64,000 nucleotides of DNA from Calliphora vicina (taxonomy: Eukaryota; Arthropoda; Insecta; Diptera; Calliphoridae): positions 41,106,278 through 41,170,277 of the forward strand of contig NC_088784.1 of the NCBI RefSeq assembly GCF_958450345.1, written 5' to 3'. Of this stretch, positions 34,901-45,190 are shown one piece after another; positions within the stretch are counted from its first letter, which is position 1; each line of letters opens with the position of its first letter. Both the position numbers and the translations under genes were made by a program. The notes beneath the pieces are model-generated. The model was given only the letters and a program-made list of their open reading frames with translations, searched no databases and had not been told where the DNA came from.

Positions 34901-37468
34901 ATGGGGGATTTCATGTCAAGTGAACCAACTTTTGAAATCGATGTCTTCCGATCGGGATTTGCACCAAGGTTAGCTCTATTGGATAGTAACTCAGACACAA
35001 TTTTTCAACAATATCGGTCGAGAACTCTCTGAGTTATAGGGGGTAAAATTTTGACAATTTGGTCAAACAGGGGTTTTTTCTTATCCATGTAACTTATTAC
35101 CTATTGTTCTTAGCAAAATGTGTTCCAAATAGTATAGATAGCTATTTCTTCGATCTTTCGAAAAAAAATATTTAAAAAAAAAAATAAAAAATTTTTAATA
35201 TTTTTTTTCCGAAATCAAAAACTTTTTTGACTTTTTTTTAAAATACGCTATTTTTTTTATTTTTTTTTTTTTCTTAAAATAAAGTTTAGATATTTTCCTT
35301 GAACACCTACTTGGTCGCTTAGTGGGATGCGAGTGGGATATCTATCAAAATAAATATTTTGTAACTCAAAACATAAAATTTTTGACTTTTTTTGCAAAAT
35401 CAAAAACTTTGTTGACTTTTTTTTCAAAATGGACCCTTTTTTAATCTTTTTTTTTAGGTCAAACAAAAGCTTAGATATTATCCTTGAAGACCCTTTTGGT
35501 CGCTTAGTGGGATGCGAGTGGGATATCTATCAAAATAAATATTTTTTAACTCAAGACTTACAATTTTTGACTTTTTTTTTTGCAAATACGATTTTTTTTC
35601 CAAATGGGCCCTTTTTTTAAAATTTTTTTTGTAGTCAAAAGAAAGCTTAGGTCCATTCCTTTAAGATATTTTTAGTCCCTTAGTGGGATGCGAGTAGGAT
35701 ATCTATCAAAATAAATATTTTGTAACGCAAGACATACAATTTTTTAATTTTTTTTTGCAAAATCAAAATTTTTTTCCAATATGGGCCCTTTTTTAATTTT
35801 TTTTTTTTGCTCAAAAGAAAGCCTAGGTCCATTCCTTTAAGATATTTTTAGTCCCTTAGTGGGATGCGAGTGGGATATCTATCAAAATAAATGTTTTAAC
35901 ACAAAAATTGTATGTCTTGAGTTACAAAACATTTATTTTGATATATATCCCACTCGCATCCCACTAAGCGATCAAAACCATCTTAAAGGAATAGGCCTAA
36001 GCTTTCTTTATAGCAAAAAAAAAAATTACAAAAAGGGCCCATTTTAAAAAAAAGTCAAAAAAGTTTTTGATTTTGCCAAAAAATCAAAAATTGTATATCT
36101 TGAGTTACAAAATATTTATTTTGATAGATATCCCACTCGTATCCCACTAAGGGACCTAAAATATCTTAAAGGAATGGACCTAAGCTTTCTTTTGACTAAA
36201 AAAAAATTTTTAAAAAAGGGCCCATTTTGAAAAAAAATTCGAATTTGCAAAAAAAAAGTCAATAATTGAATGTCTTGAGTTACAACATTTTTATTTTAAT
36301 AGATATCCTACTCACATCTTCCTAAGTGACAAAATAGGTCTTAAAGGAAAAGACCTAAGCTTTCTTTTGAGCAAAAAAAATTTTAAAAAAAAAGTCCCAT
36401 ATTGGAAAAAAATTTCGATTTTGCAAAAAAAAATTAAAAAATTTTATGTCTTGCGTTACAAAATATTTATTTTGATAGATATCCCACTCGCATCCCACTA
36501 AGGGACTAAAAATATCTTAAAGGAATGGACCTAGGCTTTCTTTTGAGCAAAAAAAAAAAATTAAAAAAGGGCCCATATTGGAAAAAAATTTTGATTTTGC
36601 AAAAAAAAATTAAAAAATTGTATGTCTTGCGTTACAAAATATTTATTTTGATAGATATCCTACTCGCATCCCACTAAGGGACTAAAAATATCTTAAAGGA
36701 ATGGACCTAAGCTTTCTTTTGACTACAAAAAAAATTTAAAAAAAAAGGCCCATTTGGAAAAAAAATCGTATTTGCAAAAAAAAAAGTCAAAAATTGTAAG
36801 TCTTGAGTTAAAAAATATTTATTTTGATAGATATCCCACTCGCATCCCACTAAGCGACCAAAAGGGTCTTCAAGGATAATATCTAAGCTTTTGTTTGACC
36901 TAAAAAAAAAGATTAAAAAAGGGTACATTTTGAAAAAAAAAGTCAACAAAGTTTTTGATTTTGCAAAAAAAGTCAAAAATTTTATGTTTTGAGTTACAAA
37001 ATATTTATTTTGATAGATATCCCACTCGCATCCCACTAAGCGACCAAGTAGGTGTTCAAGGAAAATATCTAAACTTTATTTTAAGAAAAAAAAAAAAAAT
37101 AAAAAAAAATAGCGTATTTTAAAAAAAAGTCAAAAAAGTTTTTGATTTCGGAAAAAAAATATTAAAAATTTTTTATTTTTTTTTTTAAATATTTTTTTTC
37201 GAAAGATCGAAGAAATAGCTATCTATACTATTTGGAACACATTTTGCTAAGAACAATAGGTAATAAGTTACATGGATAAGAAAAAACCCCTGTTTGACCA
37301 AATTGTCAAAATTTTACCCCCTATAACTCAGAGAGTTCTCGACCGATGTTGTTGAAAAATTGTGTCTGAGTTACTATCCAATAGAGCTAACCTTGGTGCA
37401 AATTTCATCCCGATCGGAAGACATCGATTTCAAAAGTTGGTTCACTTGACATGAAATCCCCCATATAT
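34897..37468. repeat. 2.57-kb palindrome
   Basis: The ends ATATATGGGGGATTTCATGT and ACATGAAATCCCCCATATAT are inverted. The left arm (34897 to about 35900) pairs with the right arm (about 36465 to 37468) with very few differences, for example a 5-bp indel (CGGGATTTGC versus CGGGATGAAATTTGC on the reverse strand) and one substitution in CAATATCGG. The outer 250 bp of each arm is unique sequence and the inner part is the 176-186-bp unit array. A deleted relative is at 51871-52266, so this is a dispersed family and not a local rearrangement only. The terminal repeats suggest a foldback transposon, but I cannot define a target duplication. No protein is encoded; open frames inside are repeat artefacts. 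Confidence 0.9.
35285..37075. repeat. Array of eleven 176-186-bp units in two orientations
   Basis: The landmark CTTAGTGGGATGCGAGTGGG occurs forward near 35321, 35506, 35682 and 35858. Its complement occurs near 35962, 36145, 36321 (degenerate), 36496, 36672, 36848 and 37034. Forward units 1-4 pair with reverse units 7-4 in order, down to shared variants (GTCCCTTAG versus GTCGCTTAG, GAGTAGG). Three extra reverse units form the centre. A local hairpin lies at 35880-35950. Confidence 0.85.
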
Positions 37469-37710
37469 GTAATTTTTTTGAAATCGGAACACAAACGAAG
37501 AAATATTATTATTTTTAAAATTGAACATACCCGAGGTCTCCTAGCAAAAGAGGTCTTGAGCTCCAAATCTTCTCGTAAAAAACCGGAAGCTCGATTTTGA
37601 TTTTAGAATCATGGTTTCTTCTGGAAAAGTTCATAGAATTTTCAGTAGATTACGAATTTGCTATACGCTTTACCACGTTTTTTGGGCCCGAACAAATTGA
37701 CCCACCCTAG
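37469..37710. other. Unassigned junction sequence
   Basis: Between the palindrome and the retrotransposon. It ends in TTTTTTGGGCCCGAACAAAT and TGACCCACCCTAG, which looks like the inverted end of another element whose other end I did not find. Confidence 0.35.
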
Positions 37711-40329
37711 TCAACATACTGACGTCGTCTATACGGATTTCAGTAAAGCCTTTGACAAAGTTAATCATAAACTTCTGCTAAAAAAATTGGATACAATGGG
37801 TTTCAACAATACTTATTTAAGCTGGTTAAAGTCATATCTTTTATGCAGAACACAGTCCGTAAAATTCAATTCCACAATTTCGAAAAATATTTTGGTAAAA
37901 TCCGGTGTTCCACAGGGAAGTCATCTCGGCCCTATTTTATTTTTGCTTTTCACCAACGATTTGCCTGAAGCAATAAACTATTCGAATGTACTGATGTTCG
38001 CAGATGATGTTAAAATATTTTTAAGCCTCAAACATTCACCAGATCATATTTACCTTCAGAAGGACTTGGATAACTTTTATAATTGGTGCAGCCATAATTT
38101 AATGGAACTAAACCTGAAAAAATGCAAGCACATAACTTTTTCGAGAAGGTGTGATGTTTTTGATCACTACACAGAGAAAACAGATTTGTGTTCACAACCG
38201 AATTTGTCCCCAATCGAATTTTGTCGGTTGCATGTACTATCTCACAATTCGATTCCGACTACTGTAAATATGGTATACGCAACTGTTAGAAAAAAAATAA
38301 TTCGGTTGATATAATCAGCAAAATTAAATATATTTACATTAGACATGCCCAATGAAAAAAAATATTTTTTTTTATTTTAAGATATACATATATGTATGCT
38401 TTATTATAATACATTGCAATTATAAATATATACACATATACAGATAAATATATACAGTATTATACGAACGACTCGAAAACACATTCCAATTCTTGATGAT
38501 TTGAAAAAACCGTGGTATACTGCTATTTAAATATTCACATAATAATGGACTTGATGTTTCAGAAAGCATCTTCTTGGGTACTGTTCTTTAATTAACAACA
38601 TTGATATAACATATTGACCGTGTTGATAATAATCTTAAAAGAATTTGCAAAATAACGAAACTCTTATAAAGTGGATGATAGCGAATAAATATTTGACAAT
38701 TTTGTAAGTCATACAAATCTCACCATTATTGCAACCTTTTGCCACCTTGGAACAAGTCAAACATCCATAAATCAGTTATTTAAACATTTAGAAGCACTTG
38801 GAATTTGGATATTGACTATCACATCAAAAATAAAAGTGAGAGTTTGTTGAATCAACTCAATTTTTGGTATTATTTACAGGAATCTATACGGTTTAACCTT
38901 TCCTAGGCCATGTCTGCTGATTAACAAGGAAAATTTGGTAAATTTTGTTTTGGTAAAGTTTCTAACACTCTTCTGTTGAAAGATACAATGAAACCATAGA
39001 CATTTATATTTCCATATACATAAAATCTTAGGAATAATTTACTTACCCTTCTGTAGTACAGAAGATCAAACTTGGCCATCGTCTGTTTAGTTTATTAATT
39101 AATTATTTCCAATATGTGTAAAATATATTTGTTTAACTTCTTGTTGTTTTATTATTTTTATTTTTTATAAAAAATGTCAAACTAATTTAAATTTTTATGA
39201 TCAGTATAATCTTTAGTAAGTTGGAATAACCGAATTTGATTCGTTTCGGCTTCTATGACCGAATTATTGGTTACCATAGCTGAAAGCAAAGTTAATTTGT
39301 AAATTGTAGACATATTTGATTGCAACTACTAATATTTAGTCATGAAATGTGAATACAATTCGGTTGTAACTTCCGAACTTATTTATTTGATTTTAACCAC
39401 ACACAAATTGATTATGTTAACTAATTTTACGATTGTAGAAACCTCAATTTGATTACGATAATGATTTTACACTTGTGAATAAAGAAAATCTATTGAATTT
39501 ATAGATTTTCCATAACTACAACACAAATTTAATTGAGTTAATTAAATTCTCATTATTACAACCGTTTTCCAACCGATCTGTTTTCTGTGTGTACTACAGC
39601 GGTGGTTATAAACTAGAATCGGTAAAATCAATTATGGATCTTGGTATTTTGTTAGATGGAAAATTAAACATCATACAACATATTACGATGGCTGTTGACA
39701 AAGCTCGAGGAATCTTAGCTTTTATCAAACGATGGGCAAAGGAATTTAATGATCCCTTCATCACTAAAACATTATTAACGTCACTTGTAAGATCGATTTT
39801 AGACTATGGATCAATTGTGTGGGACCCCTACTATAATGTTTACATTGATCGTATCGAATCTGTCCAGAAACAATTTTTGCTATTTTGTTTAAGAGATGTA
39901 TATCGAGGATATTCTTCGCTTCCATCATAATTTTCACGACTTGCTTTGATTCGACTGCCAACATTAAAAAGCCGAAGAATTATGCTTAACGTTTCATTTC
40001 TTGTAAATCTTTTAAATGGAATTGTTTTGTCCGATTTTCTTTTAAGTAAGATATCATTAAATGTTCCTCAACGCTCATTACGATTTAATAACCCACTTTA
40101 TGTTAAAACTTTTCGAACAAACTACGAAATGGCAGATCCGTTAAGGAAATTATGTTGTAGTTTTAACGAAATGTTTAACTTTATAGATTTCACTTTAAAT
40201 GTTGATATTGTAGAACGAAATATTATTATCAATTTAAATAACTAACAATCTTTACATTAAGAATACATTGTACAATTTAATTTAACACTCAGTCTGTAAG
40301 GCTGTAGACTAATTAAATAAATAAAAAAC
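37711..40329 (+). pseudogene. Non-LTR retrotransposon RT and C-terminal region, split
   Basis: From 37711 the frame reads DVVYTDFSKAFDKVNHKLLL, GVPQGSHLGPILFLLFTNDL and FADDVKIF, the RT palm motifs including the catalytic FADD. It is a Jockey/CR1-group RT; the exact clade is not determined. The frame breaks at 38170 where a 1.4-kb element is inserted, then resumes at 39595 (YSGGYKLESVKSIMDLGILL, WDPYYNVYIDRIESVQ) and continues to a stop at 40243 with only one in-frame TAA (about 39928). The 3' end is AATTAAATAAATAAAAAAC at 40310-40329. The 5' end, with the endonuclease, is missing, as is usual for 5'-truncated LINE copies. The low number of disruptions makes it one of the youngest coding relics here. 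Confidence 0.8.
38171..39592. mobile_element. Inverted-repeat element, CACAGAGAAAACAG family, copy 3
   Basis: Left ACAGAGAAAACAGATTTGTG, right CCGATCTGTTTTCTGTGTGT. ACTAC occurs at 38166-38170 and 39593-39597 and may be a 5-bp duplication. Subterminal sequence is shared with the 6128-6888 copy. It interrupts the RT frame within an otherwise continuous reading (FDHY/YSGGYKL). About 1.42 kb, with no recognisable transposase. Confidence 0.8.
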
Positions 40330-40524
40330 AAAATTTTTCAAAATAAAAGCTAAACATTTGAAAAAATTCCACATTTTTAAGTCAATAACCAATATTTTTT
40401 TTAAATGTGTGTATAATATACACTGTATATGATTTAAAGAGGACATCTTTCAAATGGTTCTTAAATTAATAAAATTATACAACAGCTTCATATGATACGA
40501 ATATTTAAGAAGTAAAAGTATTTG
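40330..40524. other. Unassigned spacer
   Basis: A+T-rich, nothing recognised. Confidence 0.4.
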
Positions 40525-40766
40525 AGGTATTCACACGGTCTACTATTTGGGCCTACTATTTTCATAATATACTAATATATTATGATAGTTTAAGCAAATT
40601 TTTGTTGTGTTTCAAATGAAAAAGTTCTAAACTAATAGAACTATTTGAACTATGTTTATTGTTTTGTCATAAAATAATACTTTTTTTGTTTAAAACACAA
40701 CAACAACTATTATAATCTATTTGGACATTATGAAAATATGACTAATAGCAGACCGTGTGAATACCC
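40525..40766. mobile_element. About 240-bp foldback MITE
   Basis: GGTATTCACACGGTCTACTA at the left pairs with AGCAGACCGTGTGAATACC at the right. Inner parts also pair (ACTATTTTCATAATAT / ATTATGAAAATATGACT, TTGTTGTGTTT / AAACACAACAA). No coding sequence. Confidence 0.8.
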
Positions 40767-41460
40767 CAATTATGTTTTTATACATCCACCACCAATACGG
40801 ACACCGGCTGTTGTTCATTTTCATCCGATTTGGTTAATATTATATTCTCTATGACTGGAAAATATCAGCTTAATATCAGGATTAGTGACTAATGTTAGTC
40901 TGAACAAAACTTTTAGTTTTTAACCCGCTAAAATTAATTTGTTCCTTTTAGTTCAACTAATAACACTGTGTAACAAGAAAATCTTTCCCGAATGAGACCA
41001 ACGGGAAATAAAAGTAGATAATTAGTATACCAAAACCCCCAAAGGGTTTTTAAAAGTTAGCTCGTGTTTTAAAGTTATTCGCCTTTAAAGTTCAGCTTTT
41101 TTGAGTAAAAATGTTTCATATATATTTTATGAATAATCTATTGAAGTAAGTCAATATTTATATAAAGTAATTTTAGTTGAATGTTCTAGTCCTAATATAC
41201 TTAAAATTCATTAATTTTAACACCTTTTGCAGATTTATTTTTTTTTTATTTTATTTTTATAGTTTTTGGTACTTAGATACGCAATTACCAATTTTTTGAG
41301 AATTGCTGAATATTGCTGTTAAAGTATTGAGTAGTGGGTATCGTATATCGAGTATTTGCCATATTTTTTGAGTACTCAATACTCAAAAGTAGTTACTCAA
41401 TACTTTTAGACTTGTATTTTTACAATTTAATTTATTTAAATTTAACGGTTACATTGGTTA
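40767..41460. other. No recognisable gene
   Basis: At 41325-41410 a set of GTATTGAGTA, GAGTACTCAATACTCAA and TTACTCAATACTTTT repeats forms imperfect palindromes, possibly an element end next to the relic that follows. Confidence 0.4.
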
Positions 41461-42416
41461 CAATGCGGCTGAGTGGAGACTTTTTATTGATAGCTCCAAA
41501 ACCAGTTTAAAAGCTCCATCAAACAAACTCAAAACCATCGGTACCAATTGCCTATAGTATAGAAACGAAAGAGACGTATGACTCATTAAAAACTGTTTTT
41601 CAAGAAGTAGACTACAATAAACATCAATGAAAAATATGCTGTGACTTGAAGGTGGTAGCAATTCTTCGGGGATTGCAATCTGGATACATTAAATACATGT
41701 GTTTCCTATGTGACTGGGACTCCAGATATAAGGGTGATCAATATGCAAATCATGAATGGAAGGGAATTAAGCAAACATGCGAATGCCAACGTCATTGAAG
41801 ATCCCCTGGTACCTCAAGACAAAGTTTTATTACCACCATTACATATAAAACTCGGTATAGTAAAAAGTTTTCTGAAAACTGTGGTTAAGTGGGATGAAAT
41901 TTACACTACTTTAGCAAAAATTTTCCCCCGACTCACTGAAAGTAAATTAAAAGAAGGTAAAACATTTAAAATAAGTATATTTTTCTTGATTAAAATATAT
42001 ATTTTTTTATAACTTTTCTTCCTTTCGGTGTTGTGAATGGTCCAGACATTCGGAAGCTGGTCAAAAATCAGTAATTTGATAATATTTTAAATAAAAACGA
42101 ACTGATTGCTTGGCAATCAATCAAAGAGGTTATTGGCGGGTTGTTGGGTAAAAATAGATCTGACAGCTATCAGAGATCTGTTAACGCAATGATGAATGCT
42201 TTTTCTAAAATAGGCGTTAATATGTCGCTCAAAATTCATTACCTACATCATCATCTAGACTACTTCGGTCAGCAACTAGCAACCGAAACAGATGAGCAAG
42301 GTGAACAGTACCACCAAATTGCAATGCCATTTGAAATGAGGTAATTTTTAATATACATATATTTTTTTCCCCAATACATTTTAACACACATTTTGCAGAT
42401 ATCGAGGAAAAAAGTA
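41461..42416 (+). pseudogene. Intron-containing relic of a multicopy arthropod gene family
   Basis: Fragments in order: EWRLFIDSSKTSLKALHQ, WKICCDLKVVAILRGLQSGY and CFLCDWDSRYKG (41467-41735), then after a frameshift DPLVPQDKVLLPPLHIKLGI with FPRLTESKLKEG (to 41956), VVNGPDIRKLVKN (from 42028), NAMMNAFSKIGVNMSLKIHY, LHHHLDYFG and DEQGEQYHQIAMPFEMR (to 42340), and YRGK (from 42399). I recognise this set as a protein repeated in many arthropod genomes, probably transposon-encoded; its function is unknown to me. Introns at 41957-42027 (71 nt, starts GT but ends CG instead of AG) and 42341-42398 (58 nt, GT...TTTTGCAG) are retained, so the relic did not arise by retrocopying. Both ends are truncated. 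Confidence 0.7.
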
Positions 42417-43143
42417 AAAAGAAACATAAAAAATTAAAAAATTTTAAAAAATATTTTATTTTACTTCCCATAAAATTGATTTTCCACAAATTTCAAATTT
42501 GCTAACCCATAATAAGGCACCTGAAAAGCGAAGAACCATTTTCAAACACTCATTTCATAGGGTGATTTTGATTTTTGTAACGAAAAAACTCGCACATTGG
42601 TTGAAGTTTATAGAGCGAGCGGCTAAAAATAGAAGAAGTTGTCGAAGGACAATGAAACTTGGCACATAGGCATTTTTTTTGAATCACTTTTACGCCCACC
42701 ACCCATACAAAGTGAAAATTAAATTTTGACCTACGGCATTGTTTTTTGGCACATAGCATTTCTAAACACTTAAAAATATGCGCCCACTTTTACGCCCACC
42801 TCCCATACAACTTGTATTGAAAAAGTGGCATAACTCCCTTGATTTTTAATGCATCAACTCAATTTTCACAAAAAAATAAATATTATAATTGTAAAATGGG
42901 CTCCTGAAAATATATAGCTGATCCGCCCACTTTAACGCCCATCTCCCATAGAAAATCCAAATAGAAAAAAGAATAAGTAATTTAAGCATAGTCTTTTAAT
43001 AATTGTTTAACATCATTATTGTACTCCAATTTTTTGATTTGCAGCTTTGAGCGAAATCTATTTATAAATGGGTCTGAAGACAATAAAAGGTTATGCATTA
43101 AGTCTTCATTAGTGGCTACACGTCCAATTCTTCGCGAATGATG
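42417..43143. other. Repeat-like region with CGCCCAC motifs
   Basis: TTTTACGCCCACCACCCATACAA (42690), CCCACTTTTACGCCCACCTC (42783) and CCGCCCACTTTAACGCCCAT (42927) recur at intervals of about 95-145 bp with variable filler. It suggests a decayed tandem or subterminal array. No gene. Confidence 0.4.
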
Positions 43144-43744
43144 TCAGGTATGCTGTCCGAGGAAGCGAGGAATGATGACTTTAGAGCCTATACAGTGGTG
43201 GCCACCAATTTAAGACAAATACTTGAATTTTTTTCATCAACTGAATTTTAAGAGACCTCTAAGGGTATGAAATTTATTATTAATGTTTCTAGTTTCTGAA
43301 AAATGTTTGGTAAAATCGGTAAAACATATATTGACAAAGATATGTGGAAATACGTTGACCCAACTCAGCGAACATCCGCTGTTAATAACATGATATGACC
43401 GAAACTAATGGAACTAAAATACGAAATTTGGTCCGAATATTTTATAATAATAAAAATATAATGGTATAAATGTGAGAAAATATGTTTATTTAAAACAAAT
43501 TTTTTTGGTCAAGTTGTAGAAAAATTTGATGTGTTCGTGGTGAATATGTATGAATTGACACAGTCGAATAAAACACACTTGTGTGTTAAAACAGTCCTCA
43601 TGCATACATATTTGTGGAAATATTTGAAAAAATAATTGACAATCACGTGGAATTTAGCAAAAAATTGTTGTCTTAAATTCCTGGCCACCACTGTATATAG
43701 TCTTTATTCCTCGCTTTCTGAAGTTCCTCGGACAGCATACCTGA
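43144..43744. mobile_element. Outer palindromic element interrupted by a MITE
   Basis: TCAGGTATGCTGTCCGAGGA with AGCGAGGAAT on the left pairs with ATTCCTCGCTTTCTGAAGTT and CCTCGGACAGCATACCTGA on the right. The 501-bp MITE sits between the arms. Without it the arms would form a hairpin of about 100 bp. Confidence 0.7.
43193..43693. mobile_element. 501-bp Tc1/mariner-type MITE with TA duplication
   Basis: The ends CAGTGGTGGCCACCAATTTA and TAAATTCCTGGCCACCACTG are inverted and flanked by TA on both sides. AAGACAA / TTGTCTT continues the repeat. There is no transposase. It lies in the centre of the palindrome at 43144-43744. Confidence 0.85.
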
Positions 43745-44269
43745 ACAAATAATCAATTAATATGTAAAAAATAAAAATGAAATCATTGAAGAAAGGCCTT
43801 TAGATAGAGACACTACCATGCACCATAATTTTATGGACAGTTACAGGCATGTAGTACCAGCCATATAGCAACAACATGCATGAACGAAAATTCATGTTTG
43901 TTTTACTTTATCACTTTATAGTTTTTACTGTTTTTTGTTTGTGAAGGAGCAGGTAGGAGCAGCTGAATTTTTTTTTAACTTTTAGCTGAGACTTCAAGCT
44001 GTAATTTTGCATCATTCGTTAAACAGTGCTCTACAGAGCTAAAAAGATGCAGTCCACTGAATTTGATGAACATTGAAATTTTGATGTTGTTTATATTTTG
44101 TTCTACGAAATTTTTTATATGGCACTTTTTCCAACTTTTTTAATGCAAGTCTCATCTATCACAATTGTCATTTATGAAAATATATAACAAAGTCAAATTA
44201 TATGTTTACTGTGATTGTACCAAATTTTAAAAAACCGAACATGTATGGACTTCGAGCGTGTCTGTCCAA
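43745..44269. other. No recognisable gene
   Basis: A+T-rich. CATGCATGAACGAAAATTCATG near 43876 is a short inverted repeat. Confidence 0.4.
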
Positions 44270-45190
44270 AAAAATAATAAATATATCAGCCTAATATTAC
44301 GGAATCATAATAGTCAGATCAATGCTGGTGTACCTTAGGGAAGTGTTGTGGACCAACGCTGTACTTATTATACACCTCAGACTTGCCGTGTCCGAAGAAT
44401 TAACCATTTCCACCTTTGCAGATGACACTGCAATTCTTAGTTCTCATGTGGACTTAAATGTAGCAGCTAAAAACCTTGATAATTATCTCAGGCACGTGGA
44501 GACGTGGTTAAAAAATTGGAGAATACAAGTGAAAGAAATTAAAAGCAAGCACGTAACGTTTTCACTTAGGAGAGGAAATTGTCCACCAGTGACACTAAAC
44601 ACTGTGAACATCCCACGGTCAGACGTTACGTACCTTGGCATTCATTTAGATAGACGTCTTACTTGGCGTCGGCACATAGAAGCCAAGCGGCTCCAAATGA
44701 AACTAAAAAGCTTCTAATTTACACTGGTTAATCCACCACCAATCGAAATTAAGCCTTAACTGCAAAGTCATCCTGTATAAGACAGTCTTAAAACCAATTT
44801 GGACATACGGAATCCAATTATGGGGAACAGCAAGCAATACCAGTATAGATCTTATACAGAGGGCACAATCCAAAATTCTTAGAACCATGACGGGAGCTCC
44901 ATGATACATAAGAAACGAGAACATCCACAGAGACTTAGATGTACACTTGGTCAAGGATGAATTCAGAAAAACTCGTGAAGCTCAACATCCGAACCCGCTC
45001 GCAAGGCTACTTACAGTAACTCAAGACAGCTCAAGGCTGCGTAGAGCTGATTTACCACTCATTTAATTTTCCAAATATGATTCTCCATTGAGAGAACAAT
45101 AATTGTTTAGTTTTAAGATTTAATTACATATTGTAAGACCTAGAAATTAAAGGCAGGAATAATATTATAATAAACGTATAAATAAAAAAG
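44270..45190 (+). pseudogene. Jockey-type retrotransposon 3' fragment
   Basis: Near 44310 the frame gives NAGVP-stop-GSV (family form GVPQGSVLGP). From 44388 it reads SEELTISTFADDTAILSSHV, with the catalytic FADD, then YLRHVETWLKNWRIQV, VTYLGIHLDRRLTW and RRHIEAK. After a frameshift at about 44715 it continues with VILYKTVLKPIWTYGIQLWG, DLIQRAQSKILRTMTGAPW and KDEFRKTREAQHPNPLARLL, ending LRRADLPLI-stop near 45064. This order is typical of Jockey-clade elements. A short A-rich tail follows at 45165-45190. It is 5'-truncated, with a few stops and frameshifts. Confidence 0.8.

Noticed and set aside
36707..37036. 109-codon frame (and similar ones at 35257-36047)
   Set aside because: It is created by the 176-186-bp repeat units of the palindrome. 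The translation repeats itself with each unit and recurs on the other arm.
35285..37075. Regularly spaced repeats that could suggest a CRISPR array
   Set aside because: The whole 176-186-bp unit repeats, not a short repeat with unique spacers. Orientation flips and the host is a eukaryote.
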